Origin: Acidimicrobiales bacterium
Lineage (GTDB): Bacteria; Actinomycetota; Acidimicrobiia; Acidimicrobiales; UBA8190
Length of the DNA stretch: 11,457 nucleotides
Assembly: GCA_030042575.1 (NCBI GenBank)
Contig: JASHZK010000297.1
Span: 1-11,457, forward strand
Reading direction: 5' to 3'
Shown here: positions 1 to 7,563 of the stretch, in pieces
Position numbering within the stretch: the stretch's first letter is position 1
How the letters are laid out: every line of letters starts with the position of its first letter
The notes under the pieces: generated by a model
The model's input: only the letters and a program-made list of their open reading frames with translations
The model's database searches: none
Told to the model about the DNA's origin: nothing
Position numbers and translations under genes: made by a program

Positions 1-584
1 TGATCGCCTGCGGTATCGGCCTCTTCTTCTTGATGATCCGCGACCCTGGTATCCGCGGCCGTTCCAAAGCACTGGTCGTGGCCATCGTGCCCATCCTCGT
101 TCTCGCCTACGTCCTGGTATCCAGCGAGTTCGCCTCGAGCAACGCTTTCAACAGCGTCCATCAACGGCTCACCTGGCTGCAGCAGTCGTTGCAGCTCTGG
201 CACCTGTCCCCCTGGTTGGGTGTCGGTCTGCGGTGGTGGTACACGAACCGGTTCCCCTTCGCCTTCCAGCCGCCGAACGCCGAAGCGGAGATCCTCACCT
301 CGGCCGGCATCGTGGGAATCGTGGGTTTCGCCGTGTTGATCTTCGGCTCCTTCGGCATCATGAGCAAGGTGCCCCGCCGCTACAGCGACATCGTGCTGGC
401 CGTGCTGCTGGTGAAGTTCGTCGAGGGTCAGCTGGACATTTTCTGGGTGGCGCCCCTGGTGGGCATCCCCTGGTTGATCGCCGGGCTCTCGCTGGGCGCG
501 GCCGCCTGGGAGCGGCGCCGCTCTCCGCCCCGGCCGGTGGCGGGATCTGCCTTCGAACGGCATTCCCTGGCTCTGCACACCTGA
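1..584 (+). CDS. O-antigen ligase / Wzy polymerase-like membrane protein (C-terminal part)
   Basis: The frame is open from base 3 and ends at TGA 582-584, so only the last 193 residues are present; the N-terminal membrane segments lie outside the window. What remains has hydrophobic segments (VVAIVPILVLAYVLV, then AGIVGIVGFAVLIFG, then a pair near the end), separated by a polar loop containing HQRLTWLQQSLQLW, SPWLGVGL and PPNAEAEILTSAGIVG. This matches the Wzy_C pattern of the O-antigen ligase/polymerase family: an R-x-x-W motif, a P-x-x-GVG motif and an HN/PN-x-x-L-x-x-x-x-G-IVG motif. Family members polymerise lipid-linked repeat units or transfer finished glycan at the outer face of the membrane. 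The usual His-Asn is Pro-Asn here. The C-terminus is a short basic, proline-rich cytoplasmic tail. A glycosyltransferase gene begins 29 bases downstream, so this is probably part of the same operon. Polymerase and ligase cannot be told apart from this fragment. Confidence 0.8.
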   Translation, partial: IACGIGLFFLMIRDPGIRGRSKALVVAIVPILVLAYVLVSSEFASSNAFNSVHQRLTWLQQSLQLWHLSPWLGVGLRWWYTNRFPFAFQPPNAEAEILTSAGIVGIVGFAVLIFGSFGIMSKVPRRYSDIVLAVLLVKFVEGQLDIFWVAPLVGIPWLIAGLSLGAAAWERRRSPPRPVAGSAFERHSLALHT

Positions 585-613
585 GCAAGACCCGGCCGAG
601 TCGAACCCAGCAC

Positions 614-1534
614 GTGGAGCGCCACCAACGGGCAATCGCCGTCACGGACACAGCTCCTGTCAACGTCGTTGTCGTGGCCTATGGCGACCCCCAGCTCCTG
701 GAGAATTGCCTGGCCTCGTTGCAAGGGGCCTTCCCGCTCGTCGTCGTGGACAACTCCCGGTCGCCGGCCACGAGATCGGTCGTCGAACGCCATGGAGGCG
801 CTTATCTGGACCCCGGCGCCAATGTCGGCTTCGCCGCCGGGGTCAACCTGGCACTACGGACGGCGGTCCCCCGCCGAGCCGACGTGCTCCTGCTCAATCC
901 CGATGCCGCCATCGACGGGCCGGCCGTCGATCGACTCCGGGCTTGCCTGCACCGTGATCCCTCCCTGGGGTGTGTGGCACCGGTCCAGACCGAGCCGGTG
1001 GGGGGTGCCGGGATGCGGGTGAGCTGGCCTCGTCCCACACCGACACGGGCATGGCTGGAGGCGGTGGGCTTGGGGAGGTTGCCCGCCCGCCGCGCCTTTG
1101 TGACCGGGTCCGTCCTTCTCCTTCGGGCACAAGCCATAGAGGACGTGGGTCTGTTCGATGAGCGCTTCTTCCTCTACGCAGAAGAGACGGACTGGCAGAT
1201 ACGGGCCCGGCAAAAGGGTTGGCGGGCCGCCATGTGCAGTGACGTCAGCGCCGTTCACGTGGGCGCTGGCACCGCCGACGATCTCGCCCTGCGCGAGGCA
1301 CATTTCCACGCCTCCTTCGAGCGGCTGATCCGCAAGCACCATGGAACGGTCGGATGGCAGGTGACGCGAGCCGGGTGCGTGGTGGGCGCCAGTCTGCGAA
1401 GCGTCATCCTGGGCGGCGGCGGGCGGAGGCGAGCCCGCACCCGTCTTCGGCTCTACCTGGAGGGACCGAGCCGAGCCGAGCACCGTCTGGCATCGAAAGT
1501 GAAGGCGGCGGACAGAACAGATCCGCGTGGATAG
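614..1534 (+). CDS. GT2-family glycosyltransferase, WbbL/rhamnosyltransferase-like
   Basis: This 306-residue cytoplasmic glycosyltransferase should transfer a sugar from a nucleotide-sugar to a growing lipid-linked glycan. GT2 landmarks occur in order: an N-terminal beta strand VNVVVVAYGDP (16-26), DNS at 46-48, N-V-G-F-A-A-G-V-N at 70-78, the metal-binding region LLLNPDA with N95-P-D97, and the acceptor/catalytic segment V-G-L-F-D-E-R-F-F-L-Y-A-E-E-T-D (178-193). The last corresponds to the GFDExFFlYxEDxD motif of WbbL-type (COG1216) enzymes. GTG 614 is chosen because the frame, though open far upstream, overlaps the previous gene there, and the next GTG (674) would cut into the first beta strand. 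No Shine-Dalgarno site is visible. The C-terminal 60 residues are basic and could touch the membrane. It overlaps the next gene by 8 bases. The sugar and acceptor cannot be assigned. Confidence 0.85.
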   Translation: MERHQRAIAVTDTAPVNVVVVAYGDPQLLENCLASLQGAFPLVVVDNSRSPATRSVVERHGGAYLDPGANVGFAAGVNLALRTAVPRRADVLLLNPDAAIDGPAVDRLRACLHRDPSLGCVAPVQTEPVGGAGMRVSWPRPTPTRAWLEAVGLGRLPARRAFVTGSVLLLRAQAIEDVGLFDERFFLYAEETDWQIRARQKGWRAAMCSDVSAVHVGAGTADDLALREAHFHASFERLIRKHHGTVGWQVTRAGCVVGASLRSVILGGGGRRRARTRLRLYLEGPSRAEHRLASKVKAADRTDPRG

Positions 1535-2579
1535 CGCGTCCGGCCATCTGCGGGTGGCCCAGGTCGTGTGCAGCGACGCCTTTGCCGGTGTCGAGCGCTA
1601 CGTGACGACGTTGACGACCGGGCTCGCCCGTCACGGCTGCCGGGTCGTGGTGATCGGCGGCCAACGGGACCGGGTCGAACCATCTGTCGTGACCACGGAC
1701 CATGTCGAGTGGTTGCCGGCAACCGATGTCCGCCAGGCCCTGGGGGCACTCCTCCACCAACGGCACCTCGACGTGGTGCACGCCCACATGACGGCGGCGG
1801 AGTTGGCCGCCGTGATGGGATCGGCCAAGCACAGGGCGCCCATCGTCGCCACCAGGCATTTCGCTCGCCGGCGGGGATCGCACTTCATGAGCGGCGTCGC
1901 TGGTCGATTCCTCACTCGTCGAATCGACGCACAGCTGGCCATCAGCCGGTACGTGGCGGACAGCATCGAGGGAACGAGCATCGTCGTCCCTCCGGGCACG
2001 GCCCATCCCGACGCCGTCCCCGACGCCGCCGACCGTGAGCGGACCGTGCTCGTGGTCCAACGACTGGAAGCCGAGAAGCGGACCGATCTCGCCCTGGAGG
2101 CCTGGCGGAATTCCGGGCTGGGCACCGCCGGGTGGCAATTGCTGATCGTGGGGGACGGCAGCGAGCGGAGGCGTCTGGAGGCGCAGGCCGCTCAACTGGG
2201 CGTGGCGGCATCATGTGCCTTTCTGGGCAGGCGCAACGACGTCGCCGACCTGCAGCTCCGGGCGTCGATGCAACTCGCCCCCCGTCCGGACGAACCGTTC
2301 GGGCTCTCTGTCGTCGAGGCCATGGCGGCCGCCCTCCCCGTGGTGGCCGCCCGCGGGGGCGGACATCTCGAGACCGTCGGACTCGCCCCCGATGCCGCCC
2401 TCTACTCCCCTTTCGACATCGGGTCCGCTGGTCGAATGCTGGCCGAGTTGGCCGGCGATCTCGAGCGGCGTCACTCGTACGGGACCGCACTCCGGCACAT
2501 CCACAGCGACGTCTTTCGTGTCGAACGACAGGTGGCGACGACGCTCGAGACCTATCGGTCGCTCCTGCGCCAGCGTTGA
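1527..2579 (+). CDS. GT4-family glycosyltransferase (first of three)
   Basis: A GT-B fold retaining glycosyltransferase of 350 residues, somewhat short for GT4. The N-terminal Rossmann domain has the G-V-E-R-Y loop (21-25) that usually follows the first strand, and H-A-H at 85-87. The C-terminal donor-binding domain starts near VLVVQRLEAEKRTD (174-187), the usual R-x-x-x-E-K nucleotide-sugar motif. It has the intact E-x7-E signature EPFGLSVVEAMA, with E256 and E264. GTG 1527 overlaps the end of the GT2 gene by 8 bases, suggesting coupled translation. No signal peptide or membrane segment is seen, so it acts at the cytoplasmic face. In context it adds one sugar of the repeat unit. Sugar specificity is not readable. 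Confidence 0.87.
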   Translation: MDSASGHLRVAQVVCSDAFAGVERYVTTLTTGLARHGCRVVVIGGQRDRVEPSVVTTDHVEWLPATDVRQALGALLHQRHLDVVHAHMTAAELAAVMGSAKHRAPIVATRHFARRRGSHFMSGVAGRFLTRRIDAQLAISRYVADSIEGTSIVVPPGTAHPDAVPDAADRERTVLVVQRLEAEKRTDLALEAWRNSGLGTAGWQLLIVGDGSERRRLEAQAAQLGVAASCAFLGRRNDVADLQLRASMQLAPRPDEPFGLSVVEAMAAALPVVAARGGGHLETVGLAPDAALYSPFDIGSAGRMLAELAGDLERRHSYGTALRHIHSDVFRVERQVATTLETYRSLLRQR

Positions 2580-2610
2580 GCCGACCATCGTCCCCACTAC
2601 GATCCCATCG
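2576..2610 (+). promoter_or_regulatory. Predicted internal promoter with leaderless start
   Basis: A TTGAGC box (2576-2581) and a TACGAT box (2598-2603) are separated by 16 bases and match the sigma70 consensus at 4 of 6 and 5 of 6 positions. The expected transcription start, about 7 bases past the -10 box, falls on GTG 2610, the start of the next GT4 gene. That gene has no Shine-Dalgarno site, as expected for a leaderless actinobacterial mRNA. The -35 box overlaps the stop codon of the preceding gene. This would give the downstream GT4 pair its own transcript. Confidence 0.5.
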
Positions 2611-3806
2611 TGCCCGGACCCCCTGCACCTGCCGGGGGGGCTGTCACCCCGCTGCGCCTGGGGCTCGTGTACCCCGAATGCCACCGTCGAGGCGGAGTGG
2701 AGCGGGTGGTGTGGGAGGCGGCGCGGCACCTGGCCAGGCGGCACCAGGTGTCCGTCGTCTGCGGTGTGGCCGATCCCTTGCCGCCGGGGGCCACCATGGT
2801 GGAGGTCCCCGGCGCACCTTTCCGTGACCTGCTGGGCTTGTGGAGGTTCCGTCGATCGGCCGGGCCCGCCCTGGACCGCCTCCAGGCCGACGTGACGGTC
2901 AGCTTCGGAGTGGGCTGCCCGACCGCAGACGTGCTCGTGGTGGGAAGTGTCCACCGGGCCTGGGTCGCCATCGGCGGTCCCGGGTACCTCGGTCCGCTTC
3001 GGCTGCCAGGCCAGGCTCGGTACCTGCTCCCGCGACACGAGCTCCGACTGGTGCTCGAGCACACTTCGGTCCGATCGACCGTCCGCTCTCCCCGGGGGAG
3101 GCTGGTGGCGGTGTCCCAGATGGTGGCCGACGACCTCGTGCGGTTCTACCGGGCGCCGCGCCAGGCCATCGACATCATCCCCAACGGCTTCGACCCCGAA
3201 CAGTGCTCGCCCGAGCGCAGCCGCCTGCTTCGTGACCAGGAGCGAACCCGCCTCGGCATCGACGAGCAAGAGGTCATGTTGCTGTTCGTGGCCAACGAAT
3301 ACCGGCGCAAAGGCCTCGACGTCCTGCTCCGAGCCATGGCCGACCCCTCGGTGTCGGCCCGGCGACCACGGCTGGTCCTGGTGGGCAGGATGGCTCCCGC
3401 CGCCTTCGAGCACACCATCGGGCGGTTGGGCCTCTCCAGCCAGGTTCAATGGGCCGGTGCCACGAGCGACGTGGGCCGCTACTACGCGGCGGCCGACCTC
3501 TTCGTGCTCCCCACTCGCTACGAGGCGTTCGGCTCGGTCGTCATCGAGGCACTGGCCAGCGGGACCCCCGTGCTGACGTCGCGATCAGCCGGCGCGGCCA
3601 CGGCCGTGCGCCCCGGCCACAACGGGCTCTTGCTGGAGGATCCCACGTCGGTAGTCGAGCTCGCCGGCCTGCTGGACCAGGCCCTGGGGCCCGGCGTCCT
3701 GGCTCGATGGGCGCCAGCGTGCCGACCGAGCGTGGAGGGCTTCCAGTGGGCGGCGGTCATGGACCGCCTGGAACGGGTCCTGCTCGAGGTGGCCGGTCGG
3801 CCATGA
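2610..3806 (+). CDS. GT4-family glycosyltransferase (second of three), WaaG-like
   Basis: This 398-residue GT-B glycosyltransferase has an N-terminal domain with a glycine-rich acceptor loop (RRGGVERVVWEAARHL, 26-41). A central segment, VAVSQMVADDLVRFY followed by IIPNGFD (166-195), resembles the hinge region of the WaaG (LPS glucosyltransferase I) branch. The donor domain has VANEYRRKGLDVLLRA (227-242), where WaaG relatives carry a similar (F/Y)xRKG motif, and the E-x7-E signature with E305 and E313 (YEAFGSVVIEALA). Because outer-membrane LPS is unlikely in this host, the WaaG resemblance is taken as family similarity only. GTG 2610 is preceded by a -10-like box at leaderless spacing. The stop overlaps the next gene's start (ATGA), so the two are probably translationally coupled. 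Donor and acceptor are unknown. Confidence 0.87.
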   Translation: MPGPPAPAGGAVTPLRLGLVYPECHRRGGVERVVWEAARHLARRHQVSVVCGVADPLPPGATMVEVPGAPFRDLLGLWRFRRSAGPALDRLQADVTVSFGVGCPTADVLVVGSVHRAWVAIGGPGYLGPLRLPGQARYLLPRHELRLVLEHTSVRSTVRSPRGRLVAVSQMVADDLVRFYRAPRQAIDIIPNGFDPEQCSPERSRLLRDQERTRLGIDEQEVMLLFVANEYRRKGLDVLLRAMADPSVSARRPRLVLVGRMAPAAFEHTIGRLGLSSQVQWAGATSDVGRYYAAADLFVLPTRYEAFGSVVIEALASGTPVLTSRSAGAATAVRPGHNGLLLEDPTSVVELAGLLDQALGPGVLARWAPACRPSVEGFQWAAVMDRLERVLLEVAGRP

Positions 3807-5017
3807 CCAGGCCGGATGCGCAGCCACCGCCCAAGGGGAAGACGACGAAGCTCCTGTGCGTGAACCATTCGGCCAAGTTGTCCGGTGGCGAGATCGCCCT
3901 CATCGCCATGGCCCGGGGGCTGAGCCCCGCCATGCAGTGCACCCTGGTCACCGGTGAGGAGGGCCCGCTTCTCGACGCCGTCTCTCCTCTTGGTTGGCGC
4001 ACGGAGGTCGTGGCCCCTCCGACCGCCTTGGCCGAAGCCCGCCGGGACTTCGGCTCCTCTGTGACCGGCGTGTTCCGGCTGCTCTTGTCCACGGCACCGT
4101 TCGTCAAAAAGGTGAACGCCTGGCTCAAGGACAACGATCCCGATGTGATGTACGTCAATTCCCTCAAAGCCGGGGTCCTGTGGGGCCCCGTCGCCCGCCT
4201 GCGCCGGATCCCGGTGATCTGGCACGTACGGGACCGCTTGGCCACCGATTACATGAGCCGCAAGACCATCCTCCTGGCCTCGGTGGCCCTGCGATTCAGC
4301 GCCACCACCATCGTGGCCAACAGCAGGGCGACGGCCTCCACCGTCCACCGCCGGTGCCACGTGGTTCCCAGCCCGGTGGAGGAGGAATTCTTCGCCGTCG
4401 GGGCCCGCAGGCTGGCCCGTCCGGCTCCCGAGGGTCGCGCCGTGATCGTGATGGTGGGCCGCCTGACCTGGTGGAAGGGCCAGCACGTGCTGCTTCGGGC
4501 ACTAGCCCGGATCTCGGACATGGAGTGGCGCGCCGTGTTCGTGGGATCAGCCATGTTCGGAGAGCTCCAGTACGAAGAGGAGCTTCGAGCTCTGAGCGCC
4601 GGGCTCCGGCTCGATTCGCGGGTGCAATGGCTGGGCTTCCGCCCCGATGTCCCTGCACTGCTCGAGAACGCCGACATCCTCGTGCACGGCAGCGTCATCC
4701 CCGAGCCCTTCGGCCAGACGGTCGTCCAGGGCATGGCCGCGGCGATGCCAGTGGTCGCCAGCGGGGCGGGCGGGCCCGCCGAACTCATCGAGAGCGGGGT
4801 GAGCGGTGTGCTCGTGGCACCCGGGGTGCCGGCCGAGCTCGCCGGTGCCCTGCGGGCCCTGCTCACCGATCGGAACCTGTGCCACCGGCTGGCCCGGGGC
4901 GCCCACCAGGCGGCGGGGGAATGTCGGGCGAGCACGATCGTTCCACGGCTGGAGGCGCTGATCACGGCCACGGCCGGGCGCACGGCGCCGGGGCAACCGG
5001 CGGAGGCCGACTCCTAG
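3803..5017 (+). CDS. GT4-family glycosyltransferase (third of three), with E-x7-Q signature
   Basis: This protein of 404 residues starts at ATG 3803, which overlaps the previous stop as ATGA; the frame is open further upstream, but that part lies inside the preceding gene. Visible GT4 features are the acceptor loop KLSGGEIALIAMARGL (25-40), V-I-W-H-V-R-D (138-144), where related enzymes often carry a similar HxR, VANSRAT (171-177), the donor-domain opening VMVGRLTWWKGQHVLLRAL (217-235) and GFRPDVPALLENADILVH (278-295). The signature region is EPFGQTVVQGMA: E301 is present but the second acidic position is Q309. The rest of the fold looks complete, so this is probably an active variant or one with altered donor handling. 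No signal peptide is seen. The gene ends convergently on the next one, sharing a CTAG that supplies both stops. Confidence 0.85.
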   Translation: MTRPDAQPPPKGKTTKLLCVNHSAKLSGGEIALIAMARGLSPAMQCTLVTGEEGPLLDAVSPLGWRTEVVAPPTALAEARRDFGSSVTGVFRLLLSTAPFVKKVNAWLKDNDPDVMYVNSLKAGVLWGPVARLRRIPVIWHVRDRLATDYMSRKTILLASVALRFSATTIVANSRATASTVHRRCHVVPSPVEEEFFAVGARRLARPAPEGRAVIVMVGRLTWWKGQHVLLRALARISDMEWRAVFVGSAMFGELQYEEELRALSAGLRLDSRVQWLGFRPDVPALLENADILVHGSVIPEPFGQTVVQGMAAAMPVVASGAGGPAELIESGVSGVLVAPGVPAELAGALRALLTDRNLCHRLARGAHQAAGECRASTIVPRLEALITATAGRTAPGQPAEADS

Positions 5018-6180
5018 TTCGAACGAGATGGCGCCCGCACGGCTCTTCGGAGGAGCACGAGCCAGTGCAGGGCTGCCGACGGTGGCTCCATCCACGGTGG
5101 AGGTGGCTCGGGCGACTGATAGAACGCCTTGTACCGGACGAAGAGGCCGTCACGACCTCCCCGAAAGGCCAGCAGCACATTGGAAACCGTGGTGTGGTCC
5201 GTGTAGAAGCGCAAGAGTGTCTGGTTGTTCGGCCCCGTGCAGGTGTCGATCCATTGGGCGTCGGTGTGCTCGTGGAAGTGCCTGATGGCATCGAGGTGCA
5301 GGTTGAGGCCGGGAGAGAAGCGACCCAGGTCCTCGTCATAGGCGAGCTTGACGATGAAGAACCCCTCCCCTCCGCGCAGAGCGATGTAGGCCGCGGCCAA
5401 TCGGGGCCCGGCCTCCAAGGTGAGGACCAGCAGGCGACCGAGGCGCCGCAGACGGTCACAGATCTCGGCGAAGTACTCGGGTTCCCCGGGAATGGTGGCC
5501 AGGGCCACGCGGTTCGCTCTCTTGTACCCCGCAACCTCCAATTCGATGAACCGAGGAATGATCTCGGGGTCACCCGACCTGTCGACGCAACGCACCTCGG
5601 CCCCCAGGAACTCCTCCATTTGTCGGCGCAGGCGCCTGAGGTTGCTGAGGTGGTGGCCGGAGTGGTCGTCGAAATAGGTGAAGGCGGGGCGCCTCCGCAG
5701 CATCCCCCTCGGGTAGCTCTCCACATGGAGGGGGAGGCGCAGATCCTCAACGGCCTCAAAAATCCATTCGGCCACGGGTCCCTGGCGGAGGTTGTCGAGC
5801 TCGAGCAGCCCGCGGTGTCTGACGTAGCGCTCTTGGGAGGCGATGGTCGACAGCAGCTCCCTGACGGCCGGGGCTCCGGCGGCTGGGTCCACCAGCGGAG
5901 TGCCGATGTAGGCGCTGCGGCGAACGTTCGTCGTCAGCCTCGGGAGCCGACGCGATTGCCACTGGCCCGCCGGCCGAATGGGAACACAGGCCACCCAGCG
6001 GCCATGGTCGCTGACCTGGATCAGGGAGATGTCGGCACCGAAGCTCTGGTGGCGGGCTGCGGGGACGACCACGTCGGGCTCGAACAGGGGATTGGGCTCG
6101 ACCGCCCTTGCCGCCAGGTCGCGCCACGCCTGGTCGTCGGCAGACGAAAGTTCACGGACCCGAAGAATTCGACCTTGCAC
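5014..6180 (-). CDS. CelD/BcsL-type GNAT-fold protein (paralogue A)
   Basis: A 388-residue protein resembling the GNAT_acetyltransf_6 / CelD-BcsL group, which shares a fold with FemAB aminoacyltransferases and is common in polysaccharide loci. It has an N-terminal LAARAVEPNPLFEP motif (22-35), a middle segment FIELEVAGYKRA (211-222), equivalent to the usual E-x-x-G-W-K-G-R stretch but with Tyr for Trp, then the acyl-CoA-binding-like core LLVLTLEAGPRLAAAYIALRG (250-270), and D-T-C-T-G-P (312-317). The C-terminal 35 residues are proline-rich then basic. GTG 6180 is chosen because the next gene's protein aligns from this residue. A modest TAGGGA purine run precedes it. The likely role is adding an acyl or aminoacyl group to a cell-surface sugar. 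This is inferred from family and neighbours; the substrate is unknown. Confidence 0.75.
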   Translation of the reverse strand: MQGRILRVRELSSADDQAWRDLAARAVEPNPLFEPDVVVPAARHQSFGADISLIQVSDHGRWVACVPIRPAGQWQSRRLPRLTTNVRRSAYIGTPLVDPAAGAPAVRELLSTIASQERYVRHRGLLELDNLRQGPVAEWIFEAVEDLRLPLHVESYPRGMLRRRPAFTYFDDHSGHHLSNLRRLRRQMEEFLGAEVRCVDRSGDPEIIPRFIELEVAGYKRANRVALATIPGEPEYFAEICDRLRRLGRLLVLTLEAGPRLAAAYIALRGGEGFFIVKLAYDEDLGRFSPGLNLHLDAIRHFHEHTDAQWIDTCTGPNNQTLLRFYTDHTTVSNVLLAFRGGRDGLFVRYKAFYQSPEPPPPWMEPPSAALHWLVLLRRAVRAPSRSN

Positions 6181-6405
6181 CGGTCCCTACCCGAGGCGGC
6201 AGTGAAGCACCGCCCATGGTATCCAGCTACGAGGTTGGCACCGGGTGAGCCTGTGTCGCCCACGCGCGCCGATGGAATCTCACGCGCGCCGATGTAATAA
6301 GGTGTGACCCTCGGATGCCACTCCACGGGATTCCACCCGCCTGTCATCGGCCGGCGCGTGTCGTGTGCTCCCACCGCCCGCAGCACGGCGATGGGTGACG
6401 GCACG
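6181..6405. promoter_or_regulatory. Divergent intergenic region between CelD-like paralogues
   Basis: These 225 bases separate two head-to-head paralogous genes and must hold promoters for both. On the minus strand, TACCAT (6221-6216) fits a -10 box and would give the left gene a leader of roughly 30 bases, but no good -35 is seen at 16-18 bases. On the plus strand, GGGTGA (6393-6398) lies 7 bases before ATG 6406 and is a fair Shine-Dalgarno site, which decides that start. The 20-bp tandem repeat at 6261-6300 is the most regular element. The frame of the right gene extends upstream to a GTG at 6304, but that part has no match in the paralogue. Confidence 0.45.
6261..6300. repeat. Two-copy 20-bp tandem direct repeat in divergent promoter region
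   Basis: Bases 6261-6280 and 6281-6300 are tandem copies differing at 3 of 20 positions; both begin CACGCGCGCCGATG and continue with an A/T-rich end (GAATCT and TAATAA). The core GCGCGC is self-complementary. A spacing of 20 bp is close to two helical turns, so a protein could bind both copies on one face of the DNA. The repeat may be an operator controlling one or both flanking genes; this is inference from position and spacing. Confidence 0.6.
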
Positions 6406-7563
6406 ATGGAGACACGCATCGTCCCCCTGTCCGAGCTGTCCACCGAGGACGAGCTGGCCTGGCGGGAGCTAGCGGCGAGGGCGGTCGAGCCCAACCCGTT
6501 CTTCGAGCCCCCCGTGGTCTGTTCGGCCGTCAAGCACTTCCCCAGCGCCGCCGGGGTGGTGCTGCTCGTGGCCCACCGCCACGGCCGCTTCCTGGCTTGC
6601 ATGCCGCTGCGCCCGGTGCCCGCCACCAAGAACCTCTCGGGACCGGCCTACACCACCCGGCTGCACGACGAGGAACCTCCACCCTCCCCCATCGTCGGCA
6701 TCCCCCTGCTCGATCCCGATCACGGCGAGGAAGCGGTCGAGGCCCTGCTCCTCGCCCTGCGCCAGCGGGCCAGGAAGGGCGGCCCGGGGCTGCTCGAGAT
6801 CGAGCGCCTGCGGGCCGACGGGCCGGCCGCCAACGCCTTGCGACGTCAGGCGGACCGTCTGGGCATGCCGGCCCTGGAGACGGCGCGCTGGGACCGGGCC
6901 GTCGTCGACCGGTCTCGGCACCTCTCCCACCTGAACGGGGCCATGGCGACCAAGGTCGTCAAAGAAGCCCGGCGGCTGGGCCGGCGCCTGTCGGAGGCGC
7001 AGGGGGGCACCGTGGTGCTGGTCGACCGATCCGGTGAGCCAGACGCCATCGCCCGGTTCACGGCCATGGAGGCCGCCGGTTGGAAGGGACGAGCCGGCAC
7101 CGCGCCTGGATGTCGGCCCAACCACGACGCATACTTTCGTGACATGTGCGAGGGGTTCGGCGTCGACGGGCGGCTCCAGGTCTTCTCGCTCGAAGTCGAC
7201 GGTCGACCAGTGGCCATGAAATGCGACGTGGGCGGTGGTGAGGCGGTGTTCGGGATCCGACGCGCCTACGACGAGGCCTACGCCCAGTACGCCCCCGGCG
7301 TGCAACTCGACGTCGCCTACACCGACCACTTCCTGCATCACAGCGACGTCCGTTGGTTCGACCCGGCCCACGGGCCTGCGTACAACGACTTCTACAGCCG
7401 GCTGTTCTCGGACCACATCACGGTCACCAGCACCGTGCTCGCCACCGGTGGGCTGCTGGAGCGGACCAAGCTCCGCACCGTGGCCTGGCGGCGCTCGGCG
7501 CGCCGGCGCGCCGTCGATCTCAAGCGCCGAGCACGCTCCAGGCAGTCAGCGGCGCCGGCCTGA
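6406..7563 (+). CDS. CelD/BcsL-type GNAT-fold protein (paralogue B)
   Basis: A protein of 385 residues, homologous along its length to the divergently transcribed neighbour. Shared blocks include LAARAVEPNPFFEP (22-35), VDRSGEPDAIARF (206-218), MEAAGWKGRAGTA (221-233) and YDEAYAQYAPGVQLDVAYTDHF (288-309, where the neighbour has LAYDEDLGRFSPGLNLHLDA). Here the family-typical G-W-K-G-R is intact, unlike in paralogue A. ATG 6406 is chosen over GTG 6304 and ATG 6391 because the paralogue aligns from this Met and GGGTGA lies 7 bases upstream. The C-terminus is strongly basic. No membrane segment is seen. Its stop TGA overlaps the next ATG by one base (TGATG), so the two are likely cotranslated. 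The expected role is acyl or aminoacyl modification of a glycan or its precursor, inferred from family and context. Confidence 0.78.
   Translation: METRIVPLSELSTEDELAWRELAARAVEPNPFFEPPVVCSAVKHFPSAAGVVLLVAHRHGRFLACMPLRPVPATKNLSGPAYTTRLHDEEPPPSPIVGIPLLDPDHGEEAVEALLLALRQRARKGGPGLLEIERLRADGPAANALRRQADRLGMPALETARWDRAVVDRSRHLSHLNGAMATKVVKEARRLGRRLSEAQGGTVVLVDRSGEPDAIARFTAMEAAGWKGRAGTAPGCRPNHDAYFRDMCEGFGVDGRLQVFSLEVDGRPVAMKCDVGGGEAVFGIRRAYDEAYAQYAPGVQLDVAYTDHFLHHSDVRWFDPAHGPAYNDFYSRLFSDHITVTSTVLATGGLLERTKLRTVAWRRSARRRAVDLKRRARSRQSAAPA

Noticed and set aside
2211..3449. A 412-codon minus-strand frame opposite two GT4 genes.
   Set aside because: The plus strand carries intact E-x7-E GT4 proteins; the minus frame is compositionally biased and motif-free.
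1527..5017. The three GT4 genes considered as a recent tandem triplication.
   Set aside because: Outside the shared signature the proteins differ in length, acceptor loops and hinge motifs, so they look like separately diverged or acquired genes.
5086..5102. CTCCA/TGGAG inverted repeat, considered as a terminator after the GT operon.
   Set aside because: It is only 5 bp with no T-run and lies within the proline-rich coding end of the minus-strand gene.
3994..6297. A 767-codon plus-strand frame spanning the third GT4 and the CelD-like paralogue A.
   Set aside because: It runs out of frame through one recognisable gene and antisense through another, and has no family-like motif.
6304..6405. 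GTG 6304 as the start of CelD-like paralogue B, adding 34 residues.
   Set aside because: The extra residues have no counterpart in paralogue A, and ATG 6406 has a spaced GGGTGA upstream.
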